Shown here: positions 43,409 to 53,941 of the stretch, piece after piece | Position numbering within the stretch: the first letter of the stretch is position 1 | How the letters are laid out: the number at the start of each line of letters is the position of its first letter | Source of the DNA: an uncultured Chlorobiaceae bacterium | GTDB taxonomy: Bacteria; Bacteroidota; Chlorobiia; Chlorobiales; Chlorobiaceae | DNA: 64,000 nt | Direction of reading: 5' to 3' | Assembly (NCBI GenBank): GCA_903851385.1 | Contig: CAINOC010000014.1 | Coordinates: forward strand, 1 to 64,000 | Translations under genes and position numbers: made by a program | Notes under the pieces: model-generated | Database searches by the model: none | Seen by the model: only the letters and a program-made list of their open reading frames with translations | Told to the model about the DNA's origin: nothing

Positions 43409-46400
43409 TTATTCGGGATCGTAGTTTAGTACCGGGGCAAGCCATTTTTCAGCTTCTTTGCTGTTCATCCCTTTTCGTCGGGCGTAATCCTCAACCTGAT
43501 CCCTGCAGATTTTACCGAGTATAAAGTATTTTGCGGCTGGGTGAGCGAAGTAAAGGCCGCTGACCGAAGAAGCCGGGTGCATGGCAAAGGTTTCGGTCAG
43601 TGTAATGCCCGTGTTGGTTTCTGCGTTCAAAAGGGTGAACAGTTCTGCTTTTTCTGTATGGTCAGGGCAGGCTGGATAGCCCGAAGCCGGGCGGATGCCC
43701 TGATATTTTTCCGAAAGCAGTTCTTCACTTTTGAGATTCTCTACCGGAGCATAACCCCAGAGTTCACGGCGCACATGCTCATGGAGCATTTCTGCAAACG
43801 CTTCAGCCAGGCGGTCAGCAAGTGCCTGCGTCATGATACGATGATAATCGTCAAGCTCTCCGCTGAACTGTTTGAGCAGCTTTTCGATGCCGAGTCCGGC
43901 AGTGACGGCAAATCCTCCGATGTAGTCATTGAGTCCGCTCTCTTTCGATGCAATAAAATCAGCAAGAGCCAGATTCGGTTCACCTGCTTCTTTTTCCTGC
44001 TGCTGACGAAGGGTGTGCAGGGTCATGAGTACGGTATTACGGTTCTCATCTGCATAAACATCAATATCGTCTCCAGTACTGTTTGCAGGGAAGATACCTG
44101 CAACTCCTTTCAGGCCGAGCAACGTTTCTTTTTCGATCCTGTCGAGCAGTATGTTTGCATCATCAAACAATTTTTTTGCCTCTATGCCGTTTTCTGTATG
44201 GTCAAAAATTTGCGGATAATGTCCGTGAAGCTCCCAAGCCATGAAAAAGGGCGTCCAATCAATATATGGTCGCACTGCACCTACGGTTACGTTCTCAAGC
44301 AGGGTGATACCTGGTTTGAGGGGCTTGTAGACGGTAGTGTCATCCCACTGGAGCGAAGGATGGTTTCGGCGGGCTTCGATGAGCGGCAGGTACTTTTTGG
44401 ATGTTGTGCGCGATGCATGGCTCTCTCTCAGTCCAGCCTGTTCTTTTTTTAGCTCCGCAATGTAACCAGGGCTGAGCGCAGGATTGAGCAGACTGTTGAC
44501 CACAGGAACACTTCGTGATGCATCAAGCACCTGTACCACCACTCCTGAATAGACAGGAGCAATCTTGACTGCTGTATGTATTCTTGATGTCGTTGCTCCT
44601 CCAATCAGAAGCGGGATTTTCATGCCAAGTCGTTCCATTTCGCTTGCTACATAGACCATTTCATCAAGCGAAGGGGTAATGAGTCCGCTCAGTCCAATCA
44701 AATCAGCTTTTTCCCGTACTGCCGCTTCAAGGATCTTTTCGCACGGCATCATAACGCCGATATCAACGACATCATAATTATTGCAGGCAAGTACAACAGC
44801 GACAATATTTTTGCCGATATCGTGCACGTCACCTTTAACTGTCGCAAGCAGTACTTTTGCTTTAGCACTGGTATCCTTGTTCATCGCCTTTTCTGCTTCA
44901 ATGAAAGGAAGAAGGTAGGCTACTGATCGTTTCATGACTCGGGCGCTTTTAACAACCTGAGGCAGAAACATTTTGCCTTCGGCAAAGAGGTCTCCGATGG
45001 CATTCATACCGTTCATCAGCGGTCCTTCAATAACCTGCAGCGGGCTCGGATAGAACTTGCGTGCCTCTTCGGTATCCTCTTCGATGTACTCTACAATGCC
45101 TTTAATCAATGCGTGGCGAAGACGGTCCTCGACAGGTGCACTGCGCCATTCGGCAGCTATAGCCTCGGTTTTCTCTCCGTTATTGCTGATCGTTTCGGCA
45201 AAGCTGACCAGTCGTTCCGTCGCGTCAGGGCGACGGTTGAGCAGAACATCCTCAACCCGAACCAGTAATTCAGGATCTATATCTTCATAAATAGCAAGCT
45301 GACCGGCATTGACGATGCCCATGTCAAGTCCTGCCTGGATCGCATGGTAAAGAAACGCGGCATGCATGGCCTCTCGAACCGGTTCATTTCCACGGAAAGA
45401 GAAGGAGACGTTGCTGATACCACCGGAAATCTTTGCAAAGGGAAGGTTCTCCTTGATCCAGCGCACTGTCTGAATAAAATCAACAGCGTAGTTGTTATGC
45501 TCTTCAATGCCTGTCGCAACGGTCAGGACGTTTGGATCGAAAATAATATCCTCGGGGGGGAAGCCCACCTCAAGAGTCAGAATATCATACGCACGCTTGC
45601 AGATAGCAATGCGGCGCTCATAGCTGTCGGCCTGTCCCTGTTCGTCAAACGCCATGACAACGGTTGCCGCACCGTATTGCAGAATTTTTTGTGCACGTTC
45701 CTTGAAAAGCTCTTCACCCTCCTTAAGACTGATGGAGTTGACGATGCTTTTTCCCTGAACGCACTGCAGTCCGTTTTCAATAACTGACCATTTCGAGCTG
45801 TCGATCATGATCGGTACGCGGGATATTTCAGGTTCGGATGCAATAAGGTTGAGGAACTCCTTCATAACCTGTTCGGAGTCGAGCATGCCCTCATCGAGAT
45901 TGATATCAATAACCTGAGCACCGCTTTCAACCTGCTGTCGGGCAATGGAGAGTGCCTCATCGTAGTTGCCATCCTTGATAAGGCGGGCAAATTTTTTAGA
46001 TCCGGTTACATTGGTTCGTTCTCCAATATTGATAAACCCTGTTGTGCTGTTGACCCTTAGCGGTTCCAGGCCGGAGAGCATCAGTTCATGGTGTTTTGCA
46101 GGGCGGTGGCGCGGTTTCAGTGCTTTGACAGCTTCAGCAATGGCCTTGATATGCTGAGGGGTCGTGCCGCAGCATCCCCCGACAATATTGACAAAACCTG
46201 AAGTTGCAAAGTCAGCGATTTGGGCGGCCATATAGTCAGGTGAGTCGTCATACTCTCCAAACTCGTTTGGAAGGCCTGCATTGGGATAGACGCTCACCAG
46301 GCTTTCAGCAATCCCTGACAGTGCCGCAATGAAAGGACGCATCTGTTTTGACCCGAGAGCACAGTTCAGGCCTATAGAGAGCAGATCCGGCATATGGGCG

Positions 46401-47095
46401 ATAGATATCCAGAACGCCTCAGTTGTCTGGCCTGAAAGGGTCCGGCCGCTTGCATCAACAACGGTTCCTGATACCATTACAGGAATATGCTGCCCGGTAC
46501 GCTTGAAAAACTCCTCAATGGAAAAAAGTGCAGCTTTGCAGTTGAGGGTATCAAAGACGGTTTCAACAAGCAGAAGATCAACTCCACCCTCCATCAATCC
46601 TTCAAGCTGAAGGGTATAGTTATCCACAACTTCCTGGAAACTGACTGCCCGGAAGCCTGGATTGTTGACATCAGGGGAGAGTGATAGGGTTTTATTGGTC
46701 GGACCTATAGAGCCTGCAACAAATCTCGGTTTGTCAGGATTCCTTGCTGTATACTCATCGGCAGCCTTTCTTGCCAGTCGGGCGGCTTCAACATTCAGTT
46801 CTTTTACGATGTCAGAGGCATTGTAGTCTGCCTGGGAAATCGGGTTGGCATTGAACGTGTTGGTTTCGATAATGTCCGATCCCGCCTCAAGAAAGTCGCA
46901 GTGAAGTGCGTAAATGATATCCGGCCGTGTAATAACAAGGATATCGTTGTTTCCCATGAGCGGATGCGTGTGGGTCGCAAACCGGGAGCCCCGGTAATCT
47001 TTTTCCTGTAGTTTATGGCGCTGGATCATGGTGCCCATGGCACCGTCCAGTACAAGGATGCGTTGTTCGAGCAGGCTTAAGAGTGTGTCCTTCAT
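43409..47095 (-). CDS. metH: cobalamin-dependent methionine synthase
   Basis: A full-length 1228-aa four-module enzyme that transfers the methyl group of 5-methyltetrahydrofolate to homocysteine through methylcobalamin. The homocysteine module (~1-330) contains [11 protein letters not shown], the zinc ligand region [12 protein letters not shown]; the pterin module (~345-610) has [16 protein letters not shown] and IMIDSSKW. The cap and B12-binding modules (~640-880) carry the DxHxxG cobalamin ligand in [11 protein letters not shown] and [10 protein letters not shown]. The reactivation module (~895-1228) has [15 protein letters not shown]. The start at 47095 ([18 protein letters not shown]) is family-like. 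No cobalamin or SAM riboswitch was recognised in the short upstream gap. It follows the esterase gene 115 bp away. Confidence 0.97.
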   Translation of the reverse strand: MKDTLLSLLEQRILVLDGAMGTMIQRHKLQEKDYRGSRFATHTHPLMGNNDILVITRPDIIYALHCDFLEAGSDIIETNTFNANPISQADYNASDIVKELNVEAARLARKAADEYTARNPDKPRFVAGSIGPTNKTLSLSPDVNNPGFRAVSFQEVVDNYTLQLEGLMEGGVDLLLVETVFDTLNCKAALFSIEEFFKRTGQHIPVMVSGTVVDASGRTLSGQTTEAFWISIAHMPDLLSIGLNCALGSKQMRPFIAALSGIAESLVSVYPNAGLPNEFGEYDDSPDYMAAQIADFATSGFVNIVGGCCGTTPQHIKAIAEAVKALKPRHRPAKHHELMLSGLEPLRVNSTTGFINIGERTNVTGSKKFARLIKDGNYDEALSIARQQVESGAQVIDINLDEGMLDSEQVMKEFLNLIASEPEISRVPIMIDSSKWSVIENGLQCVQGKSIVNSISLKEGEELFKERAQKILQYGAATVVMAFDEQGQADSYERRIAICKRAYDILTLEVGFPPEDIIFDPNVLTVATGIEEHNNYAVDFIQTVRWIKENLPFAKISGGISNVSFSFRGNEPVREAMHAAFLYHAIQAGLDMGIVNAGQLAIYEDIDPELLVRVEDVLLNRRPDATERLVSFAETISNNGEKTEAIAAEWRSAPVEDRLRHALIKGIVEYIEEDTEEARKFYPSPLQVIEGPLMNGMNAIGDLFAEGKMFLPQVVKSARVMKRSVAYLLPFIEAEKAMNKDTSAKAKVLLATVKGDVHDIGKNIVAVVLACNNYDVVDIGVMMPCEKILEAAVREKADLIGLSGLITPSLDEMVYVASEMERLGMKIPLLIGGATTSRIHTAVKIAPVYSGVVVQVLDASRSVPVVNSLLNPALSPGYIAELKKEQAGLRESHASRTTSKKYLPLIEARRNHPSLQWDDTTVYKPLKPGITLLENVTVGAVRPYIDWTPFFMAWELHGHYPQIFDHTENGIEAKKLFDDANILLDRIEKETLLGLKGVAGIFPANSTGDDIDVYADENRNTVLMTLHTLRQQQEKEAGEPNLALADFIASKESGLNDYIGGFAVTAGLGIEKLLKQFSGELDDYHRIMTQALADRLAEAFAEMLHEHVRRELWGYAPVENLKSEELLSEKYQGIRPASGYPACPDHTEKAELFTLLNAETNTGITLTETFAMHPASSVSGLYFAHPAAKYFILGKICRDQVEDYARRKGMNSKEAEKWLAPVLNYDPE

Positions 47096-47209
47096 TCTAT
47101 ATGCGGGGCGGCGGTTAAAAAAAAAGAGAATATACGATTAAGTCAGCAATTACTTCCTTTCCGGCAGTGGAGGAAGCACTCATACTTCCTTGCTGCAGAG
47201 TCGGCCATA

Positions 47210-47878
47210 CTAATCCGATTCAGGCATTTTTTCTTCAAGCCAGGAGCTGATAAGCACAATCCCGCTGTCAGAAATTTGATGGGCTACAGGGTATTCACGA
47301 TAGGTCAGATCATCAACGTTCTGCTGCAGCCATTCATCTGCCGCCCGTCCCTTTGCAATCGGCAGCACATCGTCATGGATTCCATGCATCACAAGAAAGG
47401 GGAGCTTCTTCAGTGCCGGCTTTGCTGTTTCAGACGGCTGGGACGACTCGGGAAGCTGTCCACTCAGCGCAATAACGCCATGCAGCAGCTCCGGGGCATT
47501 AAACGCCATCAGATAGCTCATGACCGCACCCTGACTGAACCCCATAAGAAAAACCTTGTTTCCGCGAGGACGGTACTCCCCAATGATCTCACCGGTGAAT
47601 TTGATCAATAGTTCAAGAGCTTTTTTTGCTGCACTGTAATCGACGGTGATGCCGCTATGGGTAAAGTCAATGGGAAACCAGCCATACATGCCAAAGTCCA
47701 TTGTCTGTGGCGCTCTTGCACTGATATAGCGGAATTCCGGGCGCAGTGCCGGTGCTATTTGAATCAGATCTTTTTCGTTACTGCCATATCCGTGAAGCAT
47801 GATCACAAGCGGGGCATTTTCCGGTTTTGCAGGTGCAAGGTCCAGATAGGTGAGTGAAAGGTTGTTGCGTTGCAGCAT
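47210..47878 (-). CDS. carboxylesterase/phospholipase-type alpha/beta hydrolase
   Basis: A 222-aa enzyme with the alpha/beta hydrolase triad. The nucleophile elbow is GFSQGAVMS (Ser ~118), the acid is in HGIHDDVLPIAKG (~168-180) and the catalytic His in YPVAHQISDSG (~202-212). LVIMLHGYGSNEKDL near the N-terminus gives the oxyanion loop. The size and motif order match the lysophospholipase/carboxylesterase family (EstB/YitV-like) that hydrolyses short acyl esters. Cytoplasmic. It lies between mnmA and metH on the same strand. Confidence 0.9.
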   Translation of the reverse strand: MLQRNNLSLTYLDLAPAKPENAPLVIMLHGYGSNEKDLIQIAPALRPEFRYISARAPQTMDFGMYGWFPIDFTHSGITVDYSAAKKALELLIKFTGEIIGEYRPRGNKVFLMGFSQGAVMSYLMAFNAPELLHGVIALSGQLPESSQPSETAKPALKKLPFLVMHGIHDDVLPIAKGRAADEWLQQNVDDLTYREYPVAHQISDSGIVLISSWLEEKMPESD

Positions 47879-47892
47879 AGTTCAAAATAGGC

Positions 47893-48978
47893 TTACTGAT
47901 TGGTTGAGTTGATAATCCGGGAAATGAATCCGCCTCCGAGAACTTCGGTGTCACGGTAAAAGACCGCCGCCTGTCCTGTCGATACAGCACTTTTGGGCGA
48001 AATAAACGACACGGCTGCTGAGTTATCCCCAAGCGGCTCAATGATGCACGGCGCCTCCTTGTCGCGATACCGGATTTTTCCGCACGCCTCAATCGGTCCG
48101 GTCAGGCTCTCTAACCCGATCAGGTTCAGCTTGGATGCGACAAGTTGTGAGCATTCCAGGGAAGACTTTTTTCCAACATGGATCCGGTTATGCTCCGTGT
48201 CGAGAGCCGTGACATAGAGGGGCTCTTTGGCAGAAACACCAAGCCCGCGACGCTGTCCGATTGTATAAAAGGGATAGCCGCGGTGTTTGCCGATAATGTT
48301 GCCTGTTTCGTCCACAATATCTCCGCCCGCTACCTTTTCCGTCAGGCCGGGTATAGCGCCTTCAAGGTAGTTACAGTAATCATCCTGTGGAACAAAGCAT
48401 ATCTCCTGACTCTCCTTTTTTTCAGCAGCCCTTACCCCGAAAGAGTGAGCCAGCTTGCGGACTTCCGGTTTGGTAAGCTTTCCGAGAGGAAAGAGAGTTT
48501 TCGACAGGTCACTCTGCGAGAGCATCCACAGAAAATAGCTCTGGTCTTTTTCCTGGTCAGCCCCTTTGTAAAGCCGATATCTTCCATTGCTGAAGTCGGT
48601 GGCAGCAAAATGGCCGGTGGCAACAAAATCTGCATCAAGCAGTTTCAATCCCTCAAAAAGGCCAAACCATTTGATTTTTTTATTACAGACCATGCAGGGG
48701 TTTGGTGTTCTGCCTCCAAGATAGTCATCATGAAAATAATGGATTACATCATCCCTGAATTTACTGCTGAGGTTCAGGGTCAACACTGGAATCTGAAAAT
48801 CCGGATGGTCGCTGATGACAAGCGGCGATGGCTTCAGTGAAGGCTTCTCCTCCAGAGAGTCGAGCACCCTGATGTTTAAACCCGTGACTTCATAGCCCTG
48901 TTCCACAAGCATACATGCCGAAACGGCTGAATCAACTCCTCCCGAAATACCTACAACAACTTTTTTTTTCGAATGCAT
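47893..48978 (-). CDS. mnmA: tRNA-specific 2-thiouridylase
   Basis: A 361-aa ATP-dependent enzyme that thiolates U34 of tRNAs for Lys, Glu and Gln. The PP-loop SGGVDSAVSA sits at residues ~11-20. The two catalytic cysteines are in RTPNPCMVCNKKIKW (~93-107) and KESQEICFVPQDDY (~190-203), and YPFYTIGQRRGLGV marks the central domain. It is cotranscribed with the ETF-quinone oxidoreductase gene, whose stop lies 3 bp before mnmA's start, and precedes the esterase gene by 14 bp. Confidence 0.96.
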   Translation of the reverse strand: MHSKKKVVVGISGGVDSAVSACMLVEQGYEVTGLNIRVLDSLEEKPSLKPSPLVISDHPDFQIPVLTLNLSSKFRDDVIHYFHDDYLGGRTPNPCMVCNKKIKWFGLFEGLKLLDADFVATGHFAATDFSNGRYRLYKGADQEKDQSYFLWMLSQSDLSKTLFPLGKLTKPEVRKLAHSFGVRAAEKKESQEICFVPQDDYCNYLEGAIPGLTEKVAGGDIVDETGNIIGKHRGYPFYTIGQRRGLGVSAKEPLYVTALDTEHNRIHVGKKSSLECSQLVASKLNLIGLESLTGPIEACGKIRYRDKEAPCIIEPLGDNSAAVSFISPKSAVSTGQAAVFYRDTEVLGGGFISRIINSTNQ

Positions 48979-48981
48979 ACG

Positions 48982-50637
48982 TTAACTGAGTTTATAGCCG
49001 GGACCACCGCCACCTTCAGGGGGTATCCAAGTAATTATTCCATAAGGATCGACTGTTTCGCATGTTTTGCAATGCAGGCAGTTCGACGGGTTTAGTTTGA
49101 GCTCAGGCCGGGGATAACCGGTTATTTCGTAAACCTGTGCCGGACAGAAGTGACGGCAAGGATTGGCATACTCTACAGTGCATTTTTTCAGGCATATTTC
49201 CTCAATATCTTCCGGCTTTATAAGCAGGTGGCAGGGTTGGTTCTCTTCGTGCATTGTGCCCGACCGGTAGAGGCTCTCTGTTTTGCTGAAAGTGAGTCTC
49301 CCGTCGGGAGTGAAGGACTCTATTTCAGGGCTCTGTGATGCTCCATTTTTCTTGATGCGTTGCTTTACAAAGCCATCAGCCATTGCAAGACCGGGAAACG
49401 TAAGCTGAAGTCCTGCATGAAGCAAGCCGGAATAGAGTCCGCTATCAAAAGCCTTCAGGTAGTTTCTTGCAGCATGCAGCTCATCGTAAGCCCACGATTT
49501 TTTGAACCGTTCATCATAGCTCTTCAATTGATCAGAAGAAAAATCATCATGCAAAAGCGATTCAAACATGGTTTCAGCAGCAAGAATTCCGGATTTCATC
49601 GCCAGGTGAAGCCCTTTGTGGCGTTGCATGTTCACGAGGCCGGCAGATTCACCGGTAACAAGAAACCCAGGGCCGTATAGAGGGGGAATGGCATCTGCTC
49701 CGCCGGACGTTATTGTTCTTGCCCCCGACTCAATCATGCTTCCGCCTTCAAGTATTCTGGCAAGCAGCGGATGCTGTTTAAACCGCTGAAGGTTACGATG
49801 GGGATCGCACATCGGAGAATCGGGTTCCAGCGAAGTGACAAACCCAAGGGAGAGCAGTGTCGGGGAGAAGGCATAGAGCCATCCGCCACCATACTTGTCA
49901 GTTGGAAGAGGGTGCCCAAACATCTGGTGCACCTCTCCCGCGACGAGGCGGCCAGCCGGTATGCGCCACGTCTCTTTTACTCCCGTTTCGTATCGTTGCC
50001 GAACAGTTTCCAGCCTTGTCGGAAAGTGTTCACAAACTTTGCGGTAGAATGACCCGTCAGAGCCTTCCCCTATGACGGCAACTTTTGTTGCAAGCAAAAG
50101 CCCTGCTTCAAAGTTGGTTTTTTTTTGACCGTTTCTGTCGACGCCTTTATCATCAGTCAGAATGCCGGCAAGTCTGCCATGTTCAACATAAGGCAGAGCA
50201 GCTGCTGTATTGTCAAAGAATTGAATGCCCTCCTTTTGAGCCTCTTCAGCCATCCATGATCCCAGCCGGCTGAGCGATACAACCATGTTCCCCTTATTGC
50301 TGAACGGCTCGGGACAAAACGGAAAAGGAAACTTTCTTTTAGCGGTCAGATACCATAGATGTTCATTTGAAACCATGGTTTCCACAGGACATCCCTGTTC
50401 CAGGTAATCCGGGAAAAATTCCTCCAGAGCTCTCGGATCAAGCAGAGCGCCGGAGAGCAGATGAGCACCGGCATAGCGTCCTTTATCGATAACTGCTATT
50501 GTTGGTTCAAGCAGATTTCCCGATTGAGAGTTATGTTGTTTCAGCCTGCGCTGCAGGTGTATTGCCGATGCAAGGTTTGCAGGCCCAGCGCCGATAAAGA
50601 CAATATCGAATTCAAGTGACTGACGATCCTGCACCAT
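48982..50637 (-). CDS. electron transfer flavoprotein-quinone oxidoreductase
   Basis: A 551-aa iron-sulfur flavoprotein that passes electrons from reduced ETF to the quinone pool. The FAD fold opens with IVFIGAGPANLASAIHLQR (~residues 10-28), with quinone-binding regions in the middle (LLATKVAVIGEGSDGS, SPTLLSLGFVTSLEP). The C-terminal ferredoxin domain carries the [4Fe-4S] cysteines in NPCRHFCPAQVYEI and SNCLHCKTCETVDPYG. Compared with mitochondrial ETF-QO the core is complete. No ETF subunits are nearby. In a phototrophic anaerobe it could link ETF-dependent dehydrogenases to menaquinone. Confidence 0.92.
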   Translation of the reverse strand: MVQDRQSLEFDIVFIGAGPANLASAIHLQRRLKQHNSQSGNLLEPTIAVIDKGRYAGAHLLSGALLDPRALEEFFPDYLEQGCPVETMVSNEHLWYLTAKRKFPFPFCPEPFSNKGNMVVSLSRLGSWMAEEAQKEGIQFFDNTAAALPYVEHGRLAGILTDDKGVDRNGQKKTNFEAGLLLATKVAVIGEGSDGSFYRKVCEHFPTRLETVRQRYETGVKETWRIPAGRLVAGEVHQMFGHPLPTDKYGGGWLYAFSPTLLSLGFVTSLEPDSPMCDPHRNLQRFKQHPLLARILEGGSMIESGARTITSGGADAIPPLYGPGFLVTGESAGLVNMQRHKGLHLAMKSGILAAETMFESLLHDDFSSDQLKSYDERFKKSWAYDELHAARNYLKAFDSGLYSGLLHAGLQLTFPGLAMADGFVKQRIKKNGASQSPEIESFTPDGRLTFSKTESLYRSGTMHEENQPCHLLIKPEDIEEICLKKCTVEYANPCRHFCPAQVYEITGYPRPELKLNPSNCLHCKTCETVDPYGIITWIPPEGGGGPGYKLS

Positions 50638-50733
50638 GTACTGTTAATTTTACACTCTTCAGATAAACCTGCGCAGAGTAAAAAAAGAAATATTTTCAGC
50701 AACTTTCAAGAGTAGCACTCTCTTTTTTGTCGC

Positions 50734-51327
50734 TCATGTAACCCGGCCTTTCGACACATGGGGATTGTTGAGAATGAATTTTCGCCACAAAAGCTCACGG
50801 CTTTTTGAAATGCCCACTCTCTTACTTGTGCCGATCTCGTTTTCCTGCAGTGATGGGGCATTTTCCAAAAAAAACTCTTCATTGAAGAGGTTTTTCCCGT
50901 TGCTTTGGCTATCAATGGCAAGTGCACGAGTAAGTTTTCCCGGCCCGCTCATAAGATTGGTTATCAGGCTGGTTCCTCTTTGTTCCTGCATGAACAGCAC
51001 ACCTTCAAGCGGTTCCATGGCTCTTATCAGTACAGCACCTGCGATGGTTTCAGGTTCACTGACAATATTAAGCATAAAGTGGTTTCCATAGGTAAAATAG
51101 ACGTAAAGGGTGCCGGGTTTCTGGAACATAATCCGGTTTCGTGCTGTTTTTCCCCTCCACGCATGGCATGCCTCATCCCCAGTGCCTGAATAGGCTTCCG
51201 TTTCAACAATTCTGCCTTTAAGCTGTACGTTTCCCGGCAACACATGAACAAAAATTTTCCCAAGCAGTTGTTCAGTAAGTTCAAGTGTGGGTTGCTCATA
51301 GAATTGATGTTCCAGCCTTTCCATCAA
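50734..51327 (-). CDS. mpg: 3-methyladenine DNA glycosylase (Mpg/AAG type)
   Basis: A 197-aa base-excision enzyme that removes alkylated purines. The family signature spans [19 protein letters not shown] (~residues 40-58), [19 protein letters not shown] (~65-83) and the sequence [13 protein letters not shown] (~97-109), with the catalytic Glu in [26 protein letters not shown] closes the active-site wall. Cytoplasmic. It is divergent from parA, sharing a 93-bp region, and lies ~96 bp from the ETF-QO gene. Confidence 0.95.
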   Translation of the reverse strand: MMERLEHQFYEQPTLELTEQLLGKIFVHVLPGNVQLKGRIVETEAYSGTGDEACHAWRGKTARNRIMFQKPGTLYVYFTYGNHFMLNIVSEPETIAGAVLIRAMEPLEGVLFMQEQRGTSLITNLMSGPGKLTRALAIDSQSNGKNLFNEEFFLENAPSLQENEIGTSKRVGISKSRELLWRKFILNNPHVSKGRVT

Positions 51328-51420
51328 GCGAGATTAAAAATTTGTAATGGTTCATGTAAGTATTATAATGTACCAAGTCATAAGAGAACTTCAACTGCTA
51401 TAAATTTCCCTGGTTAGTAC

Positions 51421-52215
51421 ATGGGCAGAGTTATTGCGATTGCAAACCAGAAAGGAGGGGTTGGAAAAACAACCACTTCCGTCAATATAGCCGCATCTAT
51501 TGCTATTTCTGAGTTTAAGACATTGCTTATCGATATCGACCCTCAAGCCAACGCCACGTCCGGCTTTGGCCTTGAAGTAGGCGATGAAATCGATAATACT
51601 TTTTACCAGGTTATGGTAAAAGGCGGCAACATAAAGGATGCGATCAAGTCTTCCAGTCTTGAGTATCTCGATGTTCTTCCTTCCAATGTCAATCTTGTTG
51701 GAATGGAGGTTGAGCTGGTCAATATGAAAGAACGTGAGTATGTGATGCAGAAAGCGCTCAAGGGAATTCGCGCCCAGTACGATTATATCATTATCGATTG
51801 TCCGCCTTCATTAGGGCTGATCACACTTAATTCGCTTACTGCCGCAGATTCCGTGCTTATCCCGGTTCAGGCCGAATATTATGCACTCGAGGGCTTGGGA
51901 AAGCTGCTCAATACCATCAGTATTGTCCGAAAGCACCTTAATCCGAAACTGGAAATTGAAGGTGTACTGGTTACCATGTATGATGCGAGGCTTCGTCTTG
52001 CCTCACAAGTTGCCGAAGAAGTCAAGAAGTTTTTCAAAGACAAGGTTTATAAAACCTATATCCGCAGGAATGTTCGCCTTTCTGAAGCACCAAGTCATGG
52101 TAAACCTGCGCTGCTCTACGACGCTCAGAGTATTGGATCGAAGGATTACCTCGATCTGGCACAGGAGATTTTTGAAAGAGACGGCAATATTAACAAATTT
52201 AAAGTCCGGCAGTAG
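51421..52215 (+). CDS. parA: chromosome-partitioning ATPase ParA/Soj
   Basis: A 264-aa deviant Walker ATPase. Residues ~8-17 hold the P-loop [10 protein letters not shown], with the second signature [16 protein letters not shown] at ~38-53 and [17 protein letters not shown] (Walker B) at ~122-138. There is no N-terminal HTH, so it is the short chromosomal Soj type. ParA forms ATP-dependent dimers on nucleoid DNA and moves ParB-parS complexes. The parB gene follows 27 bp downstream (ATG 52243). No obvious parS site was found in the gene pair, which is not unusual given that sites may lie elsewhere. Confidence 0.97.
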   Translation: MGRVIAIANQKGGVGKTTTSVNIAASIAISEFKTLLIDIDPQANATSGFGLEVGDEIDNTFYQVMVKGGNIKDAIKSSSLEYLDVLPSNVNLVGMEVELVNMKEREYVMQKALKGIRAQYDYIIIDCPPSLGLITLNSLTAADSVLIPVQAEYYALEGLGKLLNTISIVRKHLNPKLEIEGVLVTMYDARLRLASQVAEEVKKFFKDKVYKTYIRRNVRLSEAPSHGKPALLYDAQSIGSKDYLDLAQEIFERDGNINKFKVRQ

Positions 52216-52242
52216 CAGCTGACCGGTTAGCTGGTGGGGGAT

Positions 52243-53124
52243 ATGACAAAAAAAGCACTGGGAAGAGGGTTAAAGGCACTTATTCCGGACGAGGGGTTTG
52301 ATTCCGGTTCAAGGGATGAGGAACGGGAGCTTGCCCAGGACGGGAGTATCGGCAGCCTGCCGGTCGAAAAAATACGTGCAAATCCGTTTCAGCCCCGCAA
52401 AGAATTTGATGAAAGTGCTCTTGAAGAGCTGAAAAACTCAATTATTGAAAATGGGGTCATACAGCCGGTAACCGTCTGCAGGGATGGTGAAGGCTATCAG
52501 CTCATCAGTGGAGAACGTCGGCTCAGAGCCGTTCAACAGGCCGGCTTCAAGTTTATTCCTGCCTATGTTATCGAGGCCCATGATGATTCAAGCAAGCTTG
52601 AGCTGGCGCTTATCGAGAATATTCAACGCGAAGATCTTAATGCCATAGAAGTTGCACTGGCTCTCAAAAGTCTGACAACCAAGTGCCGTCTGACTCAGGA
52701 TGAAATAGCGAAGAAAGTCGGCAAAAACCGTTCGACAGTCAGTAATTTTCTCAGGCTTCTCAAGCTCCCTTTACAGATTCAGGACAGCATCCGCAACAGG
52801 GAAATATCCTCAGGGCATGCAAGGGCGTTGATTAACCTTCCAGGTGAGCAGCAGCAGCTGAAGGTCTGGAAACAGATTCTCAGCCGTCAGCTTTCAGTTC
52901 GTCAGACCGAAGCACTGGTTAACCGCATGTTCAAGGATCAGAGTAAACCATTAGCGCCCGACTCATTTGAGCGCTCTTCCCATGTTACGCAGCTTGAGTC
53001 CATACTTCGAGATAAACTTGCAACAAAGGTTCGTATCGTTGAAAAGAAAGGTGGCAAGGGCGAAATTCATATTCAGTATTTTTCGAATGACGATCTCGAC
53101 AGGCTTCTCGATATTATGAATTAA
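52243..53124 (+). CDS. parB: chromosome-partitioning protein ParB
   Basis: A 293-aa ParB. The start is ATG 52243 (MTKKALGRGLKALIPDE), preferred over the GTG 9 bases upstream, since the GGTGGGGG stretch there looks like the ribosome site. The CTP-binding N-domain contains NPFQPRKEFDE, ISGERRLRAVQQAGF and ALIENIQREDLNAIEVA. The helix-turn-helix follows (DEIAKKVGKNRSTVSNFLRLLKLP, residues ~145-168) and the C-terminal dimerisation domain covers the last 60 residues. It acts as a CTP-gated clamp around parS. Operon with parA; dapB follows 64 bp downstream. Confidence 0.97.
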   Translation: MTKKALGRGLKALIPDEGFDSGSRDEERELAQDGSIGSLPVEKIRANPFQPRKEFDESALEELKNSIIENGVIQPVTVCRDGEGYQLISGERRLRAVQQAGFKFIPAYVIEAHDDSSKLELALIENIQREDLNAIEVALALKSLTTKCRLTQDEIAKKVGKNRSTVSNFLRLLKLPLQIQDSIRNREISSGHARALINLPGEQQQLKVWKQILSRQLSVRQTEALVNRMFKDQSKPLAPDSFERSSHVTQLESILRDKLATKVRIVEKKGGKGEIHIQYFSNDDLDRLLDIMN

Positions 53125-53188
53125 GGGTGAAAACAGGTCGGTTTAAACTGCAGCTTTTTCACCGCAAACTTTACGTACAGCAATAATT

Positions 53189-53935
53189 ATGAGGTTTACT
53201 CTTGTAGGAAATGGCAGAATGGGCAAGCAGGTTGCCAGTGTGATCAGTCAGTCTGGATGCCATGAAACTGCTGCAGTTCTCGATGTAGATACCCTTGTTG
53301 TTCCTGAAGTGTTTCATGGCAGTGATGCCATTATTGATTTTACAGTCAGGGATGCATTTCTCGGCAATCTGCCAGCCATGCTCTTGTCCGGGGTTCCCAT
53401 TATTGTGGGTACAACAGGGTGGGATGATGTCATGGATGAAGTCAAAAAAAAGGTCTTTCTTGCAGGTGCTTCACTTCTCTACTCAGCTAATTTCTCGCTT
53501 GGCGTTAACATCTTCCTTAGAAGCGTGCGCGAAGCAGCAAGGCTGATTGCTCCTTTTCCCCAGTTTGATATTGCCTTTGCAGAGCAGCATCACACCGGTA
53601 AAGCTGATTTCCCGAGTGGAACCGCTCTCAGGGCTGCCGATATGATTTTATCGGCAAACAGCCGCAAAAAAACCATTGTTCGTCAACTCTCAGACGACAG
53701 AAAGCTTGCACCTGATGAACTGCAGGTTGCAGCTCTAAGGCTTGGAGGTGTGTTCGGAAAACACACAGCCTTTATTGATTCTGATGCTGATGAAATTGTT
53801 ATTTCTCATACAGCGAAAAACCGTTCAGGTTTTGCGTCAGGTGCTGTTGAAGCTGCCAGTTGGCTTGCCCTTCGCCATAAAACCAAACCTGGATTTTATA
53901 CCATGGATGATTTTTTAAATGAACTGCTCTCGTGA
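53189..53935 (+). CDS. dapB: 4-hydroxy-tetrahydrodipicolinate reductase
   Basis: A 248-aa reductase in lysine and diaminopimelate synthesis, giving tetrahydrodipicolinate with NAD(P)H. The nucleotide loop is [12 protein letters not shown] (residues ~5-16); the central IVGTTGW (~74-80) and the catalytic signature [15 protein letters not shown] (~132-146) are intact, and the C-terminal [14 protein letters not shown] completes the fold. It belongs to the short chromosomal form of Chlorobi/Bacteroidetes. It lies between parB and the DUF4199-like gene, a neighbourhood that supplies cell-wall precursors. Confidence 0.95.
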   Translation: MRFTLVGNGRMGKQVASVISQSGCHETAAVLDVDTLVVPEVFHGSDAIIDFTVRDAFLGNLPAMLLSGVPIIVGTTGWDDVMDEVKKKVFLAGASLLYSANFSLGVNIFLRSVREAARLIAPFPQFDIAFAEQHHTGKADFPSGTALRAADMILSANSRKKTIVRQLSDDRKLAPDELQVAALRLGGVFGKHTAFIDSDADEIVISHTAKNRSGFASGAVEAASWLALRHKTKPGFYTMDDFLNELLS

Positions 53936-53941
53936 AGATAT

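Noticed and set aside
43541-44452. A long open frame of 303 codons on the plus strand opposite metH.
   Set aside because: It is antisense to a complete, well-conserved MetH, shows no recognisable domain, and is explained by codon bias of the real gene.
47096-47209. Possible cobalamin or SAM riboswitch upstream of metH.
   Set aside because: The 114-bp gap is too short and lacks the conserved B12-box or SAM-box elements; only small inverted repeats around GGAAG/CTTCC are present.
51328-53188. parS sites near parA/parB.
   Set aside because: No match to the palindrome with a TGTTTCACGTGAAACA-like core was seen by eye in or around the pair.
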